Assembly: GCF_036038375.1 (NCBI RefSeq)
Contig: NZ_CP107935.1
Coordinates: 8,184,001 to 8,248,000, forward strand
Direction of reading: 5' to 3'
Source of the DNA: Streptomyces sp. NBC_00414
Lineage (GTDB): Bacteria > Actinomycetota > Actinomycetes > Streptomycetales > Streptomycetaceae
DNA: 64,000 bases
Shown here in pieces: positions 52,526-59,832 of this stretch. The position numbers and the translations under genes are program-made. Under the pieces are notes generated by a model. That model searched no databases and was not told the origin of the DNA. It saw only the letters and a list, made by a program, of their open reading frames with translations. Every line of letters begins with the position of its first letter. Positions within the stretch are counted from its first letter, which is position 1.

Positions 52526-53173
52526 ATGAAGATCCAAGCCGATGCCCTGCTGTTCGACAACGACGGAACACTCGTCTTGTCCCTTGAGTCGGTGTACCGA
52601 TGCTGGAGCAGGTGGGCCGCGGAGTACGGGATCACCCCGGAGGAGTTCGCCCGGGTCGAACTGCACGGCCGCCCGGCCGCCGAGATAGCCGCCGACCTGC
52701 TGCCGGCCGCCAGGGTCCCGGAGGCCGTCGTGCGCATCGAGCAGCTGGAGGTGGAGGACGTCGCGGGCGGCGTGCGGCTGCTGCCCGGGACGAAGGCGCT
52801 CCTCGACTCGCTGCCGGCCGACCGCTGGGCCGTCGTCACCTCCGCCACCCGGCGGCTGGGTGAGGCCCGCCTCGCCGAGGTCGGCATCCGCCCCAAGAAC
52901 CTGATCGCCGCCGATGACATCACGCGCGGCAAGCCCGACCCCGAGCCGTTCCTGCTCGCCGCCCGGCGGCTCGGCGTGGACCCGGCCCGCTGTGTCGTCT
53001 TCGAGGACGCGCCGGCGGGTCTTCAGTCCGGCCGCGCGGCCGGCATGACCACCGTGGCATTGACCACAACCCACCGGGCCGCCGAGCTGACCGCGGACAT
53101 CGTGGTCGCGGACCTCTCGGCCGTGTCCGCACTGGTCACCGACGCCGGGGTGGAGCTCTCCGTCAGGGACTGA
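52526..53173 (+). CDS. HAD-family phosphatase (beta-phosphoglucomutase-like)
   Basis: A 215-residue protein starting at ATG 52526. HAD motifs: nucleophile D11 (LLFDNDGTLV), Thr/Ser motif VVTSATRRL, Lys in TRGKPDPEPFL, and CVVFEDAPAGLQSGRAAG. The cap is helical (class C1). Substrates are small phosphometabolites such as sugar phosphates. A TAGGGT -10 at 52513-52518, with little room for a ribosome binding site, suggests a leaderless transcript. A strong hairpin terminator follows. Confidence 0.87.
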   Translation: MKIQADALLFDNDGTLVLSLESVYRCWSRWAAEYGITPEEFARVELHGRPAAEIAADLLPAARVPEAVVRIEQLEVEDVAGGVRLLPGTKALLDSLPADRWAVVTSATRRLGEARLAEVGIRPKNLIAADDITRGKPDPEPFLLAARRLGVDPARCVVFEDAPAGLQSGRAAGMTTVALTTTHRAAELTADIVVADLSAVSALVTDAGVELSVRD

Positions 53174-53193
53174 GCGGCGTCTTAAAGGTGTCC

Positions 53194-53226
53194 ACCGCTG
53201 TCCGTCATGCGGACAGCGGTTCTCTG
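53194..53226 (+). terminator. Terminator after the HAD phosphatase gene
   Basis: ACCGCTGTCCG (53194-53204), loop TCATG, CGGACAGCGGT (53210-53220): a perfect 11-bp stem followed by TTCTCT. It isolates the metNIQ leader from upstream transcription. Confidence 0.85.
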
Positions 53227-53244
53227 TCCCAGGCAAAGATCTGC

Positions 53245-53250
53245 TTTAAT
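53245..53250 (+). promoter_or_regulatory. -10 box of the metNIQ leader transcript
   Basis: TTTAAT lies seven bases before the ATG of the leader peptide in an AT-rich pocket that is rare here. This places transcription start at or beside the ATG, so the leader peptide would be leaderless. Confidence 0.55.
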
Positions 53251-53256
53251 TTTCTC

Positions 53257-53343
53257 ATGACCACGACGAGCAGCCGCATCCTTGCGACCGAGGCGACCAT
53301 GACGCCCGGTGCTCGCTGTATGTGTCGAATGTGCGCCTTCTAG
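53257..53343 (+). CDS. Cys/Met-rich leader peptide upstream of metNIQ
   Basis: A 28-residue ORF with ATG 53257 and TAG 53341-53343. The sequence begins MTTTSSRILATEATMTPG and ends ARCMCRMCAF, so five of the last eight residues are Cys or Met. It has its own promoter-like -10 and starts leaderless, about 200 bp before metN. Cysteine-rich leader peptides that couple translation to downstream sulfur genes are known in actinobacteria. Here ribosome stalling at CMCRMC when charged Cys or Met tRNA is low would be the signal. The mechanism is inferred. Confidence 0.72.
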   Translation: MTTTSSRILATEATMTPGARCMCRMCAF

Positions 53344-53546
53344 AGGGCCCCCGCACCACCCGCAGCCTCGCGCCCCGAAGCGAGTTCGCTCACGTCCGCC
53401 CGTACGCCCTTCTCGTACGCGACTGAGCCTGCCCCGCGCACGCAGTTCTGCCGAAGCCCGGTTCCCGACGCCACCGCGTGAACGACCGTGCCGCGTTCGA
53501 CCGAATGCACCCGTGCCCGGCGCACACCCACGCCCTGCACTCGACA
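53344..53546 (+). promoter_or_regulatory. Leader region between the Cys/Met peptide and metN
   Basis: About 200 nt, C-rich and poor in G on the transcript side (around 53346-53410), which suits Rho loading more than an intrinsic terminator. Only weak stems such as GCGA-GTT-CGCT (about 53378-53390) are seen. I find no SAM riboswitch or T-box core. Confidence 0.4.
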
Positions 53547-54596
53547 GTGACGGAAACCCCAGTGATCACGACAACAGGCCTGACCAAGGTCTACCGCTCC
53601 CGCGGCCGTGAGATCACCGCCCTGGACGGCGTCGATCTGCATGTCCGCGAAGGCGAGGTGTACGGCGTCATCGGACAGTCCGGCGCCGGCAAGTCCTCCC
53701 TCATCCGCTGCGTCAACCTGCTGGAGCGCCCCACCGCCGGCACCGTGACCGTCGCCGGACAGGACCTCACGGCTCTCGCCGGGCGCGGCCCGCGCGCCGG
53801 CAAGGAGCTGCGGCAGGCGCGCAGCCGTATCGGCATGGTCTTCCAGCACTTCAACCTGCTGTCGACGCGGACCGTCCAGGACAACGTCGAGCTGCCGCTG
53901 GAGATCCTCGGCAAGTCGGGCAGGGAGCGTTCCCGCAAGGCGCTGGAACTGCTCGACCTGGTCGGCCTCACCGACAAGGCCAAGGCCTACCCGGCCCAGC
54001 TCTCCGGCGGACAGAAGCAGCGCGTCGGCATCGCCCGCGCCCTCGCGGGGGACCCGAAGGTGCTCCTCTCGGACGAGGCGACCAGCGCCCTGGACCCCGA
54101 GACGACCCGCTCGATCCTCCACCTGCTGCGCGACCTGAACCGCCAGCTGGGTCTGACCGTCCTGCTCATCACGCACGAGATGGACGTAGTCAAGACCGTC
54201 TGCGACTCGGCGGCGCTCATGGAGAACGGACAGATCGTCGAGTCCGGCACCGTCACCGAGCTGCTCGCCACCCCCGGCTCCGAGCTGGCCGCCGCGCTCT
54301 TCCCGGTGAGCGGCGAGGCCTCGGGGGACGACCGCACGGTCCTCGACGTCACCTTCCACGGCGACGCCGCCACCCGGCCGGTCATCTCGCAGCTCTCGCG
54401 CACGTACAACATCGACATCTCCATCCTCGGCGCCGCGATGGACACCGTCGCGGGCCGGCAGGTCGGCCGTATGCGCATCGAACTGCCCGGGCGGTACGAG
54501 GACAACGTCGTGCCGATCGGCTTCCTGCGCGAGCAGGGCCTGCAGATCGACATCCAGGGTCACGCGCCCGCGCTGGTGAAGGAAGGTGCCAAGTGA
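53547..54596 (+). CDS. metN: Methionine ABC transporter ATP-binding protein
   Basis: A 349-residue protein. GTG 53547 (TETPVITTTGLTKVYRSRG) is used; GTG 53562 and upstream ATG 53508 are alternatives, none with a clear ribosome binding site. Walker A GQSGAGKSS, Q-loop MVFQHFNLLSTRTV, signature LSGGQKQRV, Walker B VLLSDEATSALD, switch His LLITHEMD. The C-terminal NIL domain (about 265-349: GDAATRPVISQLSRTYNIDI) senses methionine and allows trans-inhibition. Stop overlaps the metI GTG (GTGA). Confidence 0.93.
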   Translation: MTETPVITTTGLTKVYRSRGREITALDGVDLHVREGEVYGVIGQSGAGKSSLIRCVNLLERPTAGTVTVAGQDLTALAGRGPRAGKELRQARSRIGMVFQHFNLLSTRTVQDNVELPLEILGKSGRERSRKALELLDLVGLTDKAKAYPAQLSGGQKQRVGIARALAGDPKVLLSDEATSALDPETTRSILHLLRDLNRQLGLTVLLITHEMDVVKTVCDSAALMENGQIVESGTVTELLATPGSELAAALFPVSGEASGDDRTVLDVTFHGDAATRPVISQLSRTYNIDISILGAAMDTVAGRQVGRMRIELPGRYEDNVVPIGFLREQGLQIDIQGHAPALVKEGAK

Positions 54597-55408
54597 CCTG
54601 GTCCGAGATGCAGCCGCTGCTGGAGCAGGCGTGTTGGGACACCCTCTACATGGTCGGCTGGTCGACGGTCATCGCCGTCGTCGGCGGTCTGCCGCTGGGC
54701 ATCCTGCTGGTCCTCACCGACCGGGGCGGCCTGCTGCAGAACACCGTGCTGAACAAGGTCATCGGGCAGGTCGTGAACATCGCCCGCTCGATGCCGTTCA
54801 TCATTCTGATGGTCGCGCTGATGGGCTTCACCCGGTCGATCACCGGCACCACCATCGGCCGTGAGGCCGCCATCGTGCCGCTCGCGATCGGCGCCATCCC
54901 GTTCTTCGCGCGCCTGGTCGAGACGGCTGTCCGCGAAGTGGACGGCGGACTCGTCGAGGCCGTGCAGTCGATGGGCGGCAACACCTGGACCGTGGTCCGC
55001 AAGGTGCTCGTCCCCGAGTCGCTCCCGTCGCTGATCTCCAGCACCACGACGACGATCGTCGCGCTCATCGGCTACTCCGCGATGGCCGGCACCGTCGGCG
55101 CGGGCGGCCTCGGCGACATCGCCATCCGCTACGGCTACCAGCGCTTCGAGACCGAACTGATGTGGATCACCGTCGGCATTCTCGCCGTGGTCATCTCCCT
55201 CATCCAGTTCGCCGGCGACTACGCCGCGCGGGGGCTGCACCGGCGCGGCGGCAAGTCGGGGGCCGCGCCGCGGCTCAGGCTGCCGAGGAGCAGGGCCGCC
55301 GTGAACTCCGGTTCCCAGGCGTCGACCGACACCGGCTCCGGTACCGGCCCCGCTGACGCGGACACCTCCGCCCAAGCGCCCGCGGCCGACGTCGGCAAGG
55401 TCGCCTGA
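54593..55408 (+). CDS. metI: Methionine ABC transporter permease
   Basis: A 271-residue protein starting at GTG 54593 (TWSEMQPLLEQACWDTLYMV). Five transmembrane helices of the BPD_transp_1 fold, with the coupling EAA motif in EAVQSMGGNTWTVVRKVLVP. The last 60 residues (RRGGKSGAAPRLRLP onward, ending in a Ser/Thr/Ala-rich tail) are a cytoplasmic extension longer than in E. coli MetI. It forms the complex with MetN. Confidence 0.93.
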   Translation: MTWSEMQPLLEQACWDTLYMVGWSTVIAVVGGLPLGILLVLTDRGGLLQNTVLNKVIGQVVNIARSMPFIILMVALMGFTRSITGTTIGREAAIVPLAIGAIPFFARLVETAVREVDGGLVEAVQSMGGNTWTVVRKVLVPESLPSLISSTTTTIVALIGYSAMAGTVGAGGLGDIAIRYGYQRFETELMWITVGILAVVISLIQFAGDYAARGLHRRGGKSGAAPRLRLPRSRAAVNSGSQASTDTGSGTGPADADTSAQAPAADVGKVA

Positions 55409-55510
55409 GGCCCTTCGCGCACGGCTCCCCGTACGCGTCCCCACCCCACCCGCAGACGTCCCCGCACACCCTTCGCGGGGTCACCCAGCCCAAATGGAAA
55501 GGCACTTTTC

Positions 55511-56338
55511 GTGCGTAACGCCGTAAAGCTCACCACCGCTGTCCTCGCCGCCGGAGCCCTCACCCTGGGCCTCACGGCCTGCGGCTCGGACAAGGACGAC
55601 GCCTCCGACACCAGCGGACCGCTGATCGTCGCCGCCAGTCCGGTTCCCCACGCGGAGATCCTCACCTACGTGAAGGACAACCTCGCGAAGGACGCGGGAC
55701 TCGATCTGCAGGTCAAGGAGTTCACGGACTACGTCCTGCCGAACACCGCGACCGAGGACGGCTCGGTCGGCGCCAACTACTTCCAGAACCAGCCGTACCT
55801 CGACGACTTCAACAAGAAGAACGGCACCCACATCGTGCCCGTCGTCACGGTGCACCTGGAGCCGCTCGGCCTCTACTCCAACAAGATCAAGAAGGCCGAC
55901 GAGCTGAAGAGCGGTGCGACGGTCGCCGTCCCGAACGACACGGTCAACGAGGCGCGGGCGCTCAAGCTCCTCGACGCCAACGGGATCATCACGCTCAAGG
56001 ACGGCGCGGGCAACGACGCGACCCCCAAGGACATCGCGAAGAACCCGAAGAACCTGAAGTTCAAGGAGCTGGAGGCGGCCCAGACCCCGCGCTCCCTGGA
56101 CGACGTCGACGCCGCGGTGATCAACGGCAACTACGCCATCGAGTCCGACCTCAAGCCCTCCGACGACGCCCTCGTCCTGGAGTCCGCCGACGACAACCCG
56201 TACGGCAACTTCCTCGCCGTCAAGGAGGGCAACGAGGACGACCCGCGCGTCAAGAAGCTCGCCAAGCTCCTGACCTCGGCCGAGGTCAAGAAGTTCATCG
56301 AGGACAAGTACGCCGGTTCCGTCATCGCGTCGTTCTGA
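55511..56338 (+). CDS. metQ: MetQ-type substrate-binding lipoprotein (first copy)
   Basis: A 275-residue protein starting at GTG 55511, with GGAAAGG upstream. Lipoprotein signal with lipobox LGLTAC, acylated C24. NlpA/MetQ domain: PLIVAASPVPHAEILTYVKD, LQVKEFTDYVLPNTATEDGS, YFQNQPYLDDFNKKNGT, RSLDDVDAAVINGNYAIESD. It delivers D/L-methionine or a related sulfur compound to MetNI. Followed 59 bp later by a second copy. Confidence 0.93.
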   Translation: MRNAVKLTTAVLAAGALTLGLTACGSDKDDASDTSGPLIVAASPVPHAEILTYVKDNLAKDAGLDLQVKEFTDYVLPNTATEDGSVGANYFQNQPYLDDFNKKNGTHIVPVVTVHLEPLGLYSNKIKKADELKSGATVAVPNDTVNEARALKLLDANGIITLKDGAGNDATPKDIAKNPKNLKFKELEAAQTPRSLDDVDAAVINGNYAIESDLKPSDDALVLESADDNPYGNFLAVKEGNEDDPRVKKLAKLLTSAEVKKFIEDKYAGSVIASF

Positions 56339-56397
56339 CCGTTCCGAACCCGCTCCCGACCGCCTGAACCACCTGATCCATTCGAGGAAGGCCGACG

Positions 56398-57231
56398 ATG
56401 CGCAAGCCCGTCATCTCCGCGGCAGCCGCCGCACTGGCCCTCGGCCTGACCCTGACCGCCTGCGGTTCCGGGGACGAGGGCTCCGGCGGCGGAGGTGACG
56501 GCGGCACGCTGATCGTCGGCGCCACCGCGGTCCCGGCCGGCGAGGTCCTCTCGTACATCAAGAAGGACCTCGCCGCGAAGAACGGACTCGACCTGGAGAT
56601 CAAGGAGTTCACGGACTACGTCCTGCCGAACACCGCCCTCCAGGAGGGCTCGCTCGACGCGAACCTGTACCAGAACGAGCCCTACCTGGACGACTTCAAC
56701 AAGTCCAAGGGCACCGACCTGGTCCCGGTCGTGGACGCGTACCTGCCGCCCATGGGCGTCTACTCGAAGAAGGTCAAGGATGTCGCCGACCTTCCCGACG
56801 GAGCCACCGTCGCGGTGCCGAGCGACATCACCAACGAGGGCCGGGCCCTGAAGCTGCTCGCCTCCGAGGGCGTCATCACCCTCAAGGAGGGCGCCGGTAC
56901 GACCGCGTCCCCCGCGGACATCGCGAAGAACCCGAAGAACCTCGAGTTCAAGGAGCTGGAACCGGCGCAGCTGCCGCGCTCCCTGGACGACGTGGCCGCC
57001 GCGGTCATCAACAACAACTACGCCCAGGACGCGGGTCTCAGCCCGGCCGACGACGCCATCCTGCTGGAGTCCGCGAAGAACAACCCGTACGCGAACCTCC
57101 TCGCCGTGAAGAAGGGCAACGAGGACGACCCGCGGGTCGAGAAGCTCGCCAAGCTCCTGACCTCCGACGAGGTGCGCAAGTTCATCCAGGACAAGTACAA
57201 GGGATCGGTGCTGCCCGTCACTTCCGGGTGA
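56398..57231 (+). CDS. metQ: MetQ-type substrate-binding lipoprotein (second copy)
   Basis: A 277-residue paralogue starting at ATG 56398 after GAGGAAGG. Lipobox LTLTAC, acylated C22, then a Gly/Ser-rich spacer. It shares EFTDYVLPNTA, NEPYLDDFNKSKGTDLVPVV, IAKNPKNLEFKELE and LLTSDEVRKFIQDKYKGSV with the first copy. Differences lie mainly in the ligand-contact loops (VVDAYLPPMGVYSKKVKDVA against VVTVHLEPLGLYSNKIKKAD), so the two may bind different ligands (for example methionine and methionine sulfoxide). Last gene of the operon. Confidence 0.92.
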   Translation: MRKPVISAAAAALALGLTLTACGSGDEGSGGGGDGGTLIVGATAVPAGEVLSYIKKDLAAKNGLDLEIKEFTDYVLPNTALQEGSLDANLYQNEPYLDDFNKSKGTDLVPVVDAYLPPMGVYSKKVKDVADLPDGATVAVPSDITNEGRALKLLASEGVITLKEGAGTTASPADIAKNPKNLEFKELEPAQLPRSLDDVAAAVINNNYAQDAGLSPADDAILLESAKNNPYANLLAVKKGNEDDPRVEKLAKLLTSDEVRKFIQDKYKGSVLPVTSG

Positions 57232-57373
57232 CACCGATCCCGGGACCTTCCCGCCGCGTCACGGTGTCGACTCGTCGACAAGGAGCCGACTCCGTGGTGC
57301 AGTTCGGTGCCTGCATGCTGCATGCTGGGCAGTTCAGCAGGCCCGACGGTCCCTGATGGTTACGGAGCGGCGC

Positions 57374-58012
57374 ATGACTAACACCTTCCCCGACATCTCC
57401 CTGAACACGGAGCGGTTGGTGCTGCGCCCTCTTGAGGACGAGGACATTCCTGCCTTCACGGAGATGATGAACGACGAGCAGGTCGCCGCCTGGACGTCGG
57501 TTCCGCAGCCCTTCACCGAGGCCGCCGCCCGCAACTGGATCGACGAGTACGCGCCCGCCGAGCGCACCTCGGGCCGTGGACTCGACCTCGTCGTCACGGA
57601 GTTCCTGACCCAGCGCCTGGTCGGCATCATCCAACTCGGCAACACGAATTGGCATGTCCGCTCCACGGAGCTCTCGTACATCACCGCACCCTGGGCCCGC
57701 GGCGAGGGCTACGCCTCCGAGGCGTCGCTCGCCACCGCCCAATGGCTGTTCAACGACCAGAAGTTCGAACGTCTGGAGCTGCGCACCGCGGCGGACAACA
57801 CCGCCTCCCAGCAGGTCGCGCAGAAGATCGGCTGCATCAGCGAGGGCGTCCTGCGGGGCGCCTGTATAGCGCGCACCCGCACCGAGGACGGCCGCTGGGA
57901 GGACCTGCGCACCGACTTCATCGTGTGGGGCCTGCTCCCCGAGGACATCGAGGGCATCGCCGAGCAGCTCGCCGACACCGGTGGTTTCACGGCGTACTCC
58001 GACTGGAACTGA
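57374..58012 (+). CDS. RimJ/RimL-type GNAT N-acetyltransferase
   Basis: A 212-residue protein starting at ATG 57374 (TNTFPDISLNTERLVLRPLE), with GGAG upstream. The RERL-type N-terminus, ITAPWARGEGYASEASLATA (acetyl-CoA site) and LELRTAADNTASQQVAQKIG identify the ribosomal/protein N-acetyltransferase subgroup. Monocistronic, 153 bp before cbiET. Natural substrate unknown. Confidence 0.88.
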   Translation: MTNTFPDISLNTERLVLRPLEDEDIPAFTEMMNDEQVAAWTSVPQPFTEAAARNWIDEYAPAERTSGRGLDLVVTEFLTQRLVGIIQLGNTNWHVRSTELSYITAPWARGEGYASEASLATAQWLFNDQKFERLELRTAADNTASQQVAQKIGCISEGVLRGACIARTRTEDGRWEDLRTDFIVWGLLPEDIEGIAEQLADTGGFTAYSDWN

Positions 58013-58164
58013 ACCGGAGGGGACCCGCGCCCCTGCCCGCACACCCTTCCGACCCCTGCCCCGACCCCCGGACGTCACGAGGTACGCTCACGGGGCTCCG
58101 CACGCCTGCCTGGCGGCCACACACCCACCTGACGACCTGCGAAGACTCCAGGAGACTGACAACG

Positions 58165-59382
58165 ATGGCCGACCGGGTCACGGTGATCGGCTGTGACGGC
58201 TCGCCGCTGACCGACGCGGCGCGCTCGGCTCTCGGCGCCGCCACACTGGTGGCGGGCGCGGGACATCACCTGACTCTCCCCGAGGTGCCCCGGACCGCCG
58301 AGCGCATCCGGCTCGGCAGCGTCGCCCTCGCGGCCCGCCGCATCGCCGCCCACCGCGGCACGGCCGTCGTCCTCGCCGACGGCGACCCCGGCTTCTTCGG
58401 GGTCGTACGCACCCTGCGCGCCCCCGAGTTCGGCCTGGAGGTCGAAGTCGTCCCCGCGGTCTCCGCCGTGGCCGCGGCCTTCGCCCGCGCCGGGATGCCC
58501 TGGGACGACGCACAGGTGGTCGTCGCACACCGGCGCACCCTGCGACGCGCGGTGAATGTGTGCCGCGCCCACACCAAGGTCGCCGTCCTCACCTCACCCG
58601 GCGCCGGCCCCGCCGAACTCGGCCTCCTCCTCGAAGGGGTCCACCGCACCTTCGTCATCTGCGAGGAGCTCGGCACCGAGCGTGAGCGGGTCACGATGCT
58701 CACCTCCGACAAGGTCGCCGACCACACCTGGCGCGACCCGAACGTCGTCATCGTCATGGGCGGCCCCGTCACGGCTTCCGAGGGCGGCGGTTGGATCGCC
58801 GGCCGCGACCCGGGCACCGGCCCGCGCGGCTGGGCGCTGCCCGACGACATGTACGGCGACGCGCTCGGCGAGGGCGAGACCGAGGTGCTGCGCGCCGCCC
58901 AACTCGCCCGCCTCGGGCCGCGGATCGGCGACCTCGTCTGGGACATCGGCTCCGGCAGCGGTGCCTTCGCCACCGAGGCCGCGCGCTGCGGCGCCGCCGT
59001 CATCGCCGTCGACCGCGACCCGGACGCCTGTGCCCGCACCATGGCCACCGCCCGCCGTTTCGGCGTCCAGCTCCAGATCGCGCACGGCACCGCCCCGCAC
59101 ATCCTTGAGAACCTCCCCGAGCCGGACGTCGTGCGCGTCGGCGGCGGCGGCGCCGCAGTGGTCTCCGCCGTCGCCGACCGGCGTCCCGAGCGGATCGTCA
59201 CGCACGCCGCGACCCGCGACGCCGCCGAACTCATCGGCAGGGACCTGACCGAGCACGGCTACCGGGTCGAGTGCGCACTCCTGCAGTCCGTCGAGCTGGA
59301 CACCCGTGCCTGGACGGAGAAGGAGCGGAGCGTGGCGTTCCTGCTCTCGGGAGAACTGGGCCGGCGCCAGGCGCCGCGCTGA
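58165..59382 (+). CDS. cobL: Precorrin-6Y methyltransferase/decarboxylase, CbiE-CbiT fusion
   Basis: A 405-residue protein starting at ATG 58165 (ADRVTVIGCDGSPLTDAAR) after AGGAG. The N-terminal CbiE-like tetrapyrrole methylase spans about 1-205 (LADGDPGFFGVVRTL, VPAVSAVAAAFARAGMPWDD, NVVIVMGGP). The C-terminal CbiT Rossmann methyltransferase spans about 230-400 (LVWDIGSGSGAFATEAARCG, AVDRDPDAC, PDVVRVGGGGAAV). The fused CobL form methylates C5 and C15 of the corrin ring and decarboxylates ring C acetate. It begins the cobalamin group that continues with bluB-cobT. Confidence 0.93.
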   Translation: MADRVTVIGCDGSPLTDAARSALGAATLVAGAGHHLTLPEVPRTAERIRLGSVALAARRIAAHRGTAVVLADGDPGFFGVVRTLRAPEFGLEVEVVPAVSAVAAAFARAGMPWDDAQVVVAHRRTLRRAVNVCRAHTKVAVLTSPGAGPAELGLLLEGVHRTFVICEELGTERERVTMLTSDKVADHTWRDPNVVIVMGGPVTASEGGGWIAGRDPGTGPRGWALPDDMYGDALGEGETEVLRAAQLARLGPRIGDLVWDIGSGSGAFATEAARCGAAVIAVDRDPDACARTMATARRFGVQLQIAHGTAPHILENLPEPDVVRVGGGGAAVVSAVADRRPERIVTHAATRDAAELIGRDLTEHGYRVECALLQSVELDTRAWTEKERSVAFLLSGELGRRQAPR

Positions 59383-59832
59383 GCGTTCGGCGGGCTGTCC
59401 GCGGGCGCGTCGTGGCCGGCCGCGCCGTTCCCCGCGCCCCTTTCGGGCGGCGGCCGGTGCGGGGGGGGGGGTCACCCTTCGATCGCGGCCTGTGATCCTG
59501 TTGTCGTACTGCGCGCGGTAGGCTGGCCGATCGTTGTACTGCAATCGGGTTGTCCGGTATATCGCCGTTCAATGTCCGTAAATCACACCCATTTTGGGGT
59601 GCGTGTGGTACGGCAGAACCGGAGGACGCGCAAAGTGGCGCAGTCCACAGCGGGCCGTGACGGATCACCCTGTCGCGGTGGCGGGCCGACCGCGACAATG
59701 CCAGTTAATGGCTTTGTCGACCGGTCGTTCGTGCCGCCCGGCCCGTGTGCTCGTTCTCATGACGGGTGGTCGGTGCGCCGCCCCGGACGAAGCAGGTCGT
59801 AGGAGCACTAAACCGATGGGCGAGGGGTACGC
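59383..59832. other. Gap between cobL and bluB-cobT
   Basis: This 450-bp stretch contains one dispersed-palindrome copy (about 59408-59455), an 11-G run (59461-59471), and an AT-richer section (59490-59720) with two similar segments, GTTGTCGTACTGCG (about 59499) and GTTGTACTGCAATCG (about 59534). It is probably the promoter of the downstream gene. I see no cobalamin riboswitch B12-box core. A 76-codon frame at 59572 is judged spurious. Confidence 0.5.
59461..59471. repeat. Poly-G tract (11 G)
   Basis: Eleven consecutive G residues, the longest homopolymer I noticed, just past the palindrome copy. Such tracts are prone to slippage and to sequencing error. Confidence 0.8.

Noticed and set aside
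53344..53546. SAM riboswitch or T-box before metN
   Set aside because: No kink-turn/pseudoknot core of SAM-I or SAM-II and no T-box sequence could be found; the Cys/Met peptide is the better explanation.
59572..59802. 76-codon frame between cobL and bluB-cobT
   Set aside because: No ribosome binding site, no coding-like third-position bias, low-complexity tail; lies in what looks like a promoter region.
59383..59832. Cobalamin riboswitch before bluB-cobT
   Set aside because: No B12-box or conserved core segments seen; the only hairpin is the dispersed palindrome.
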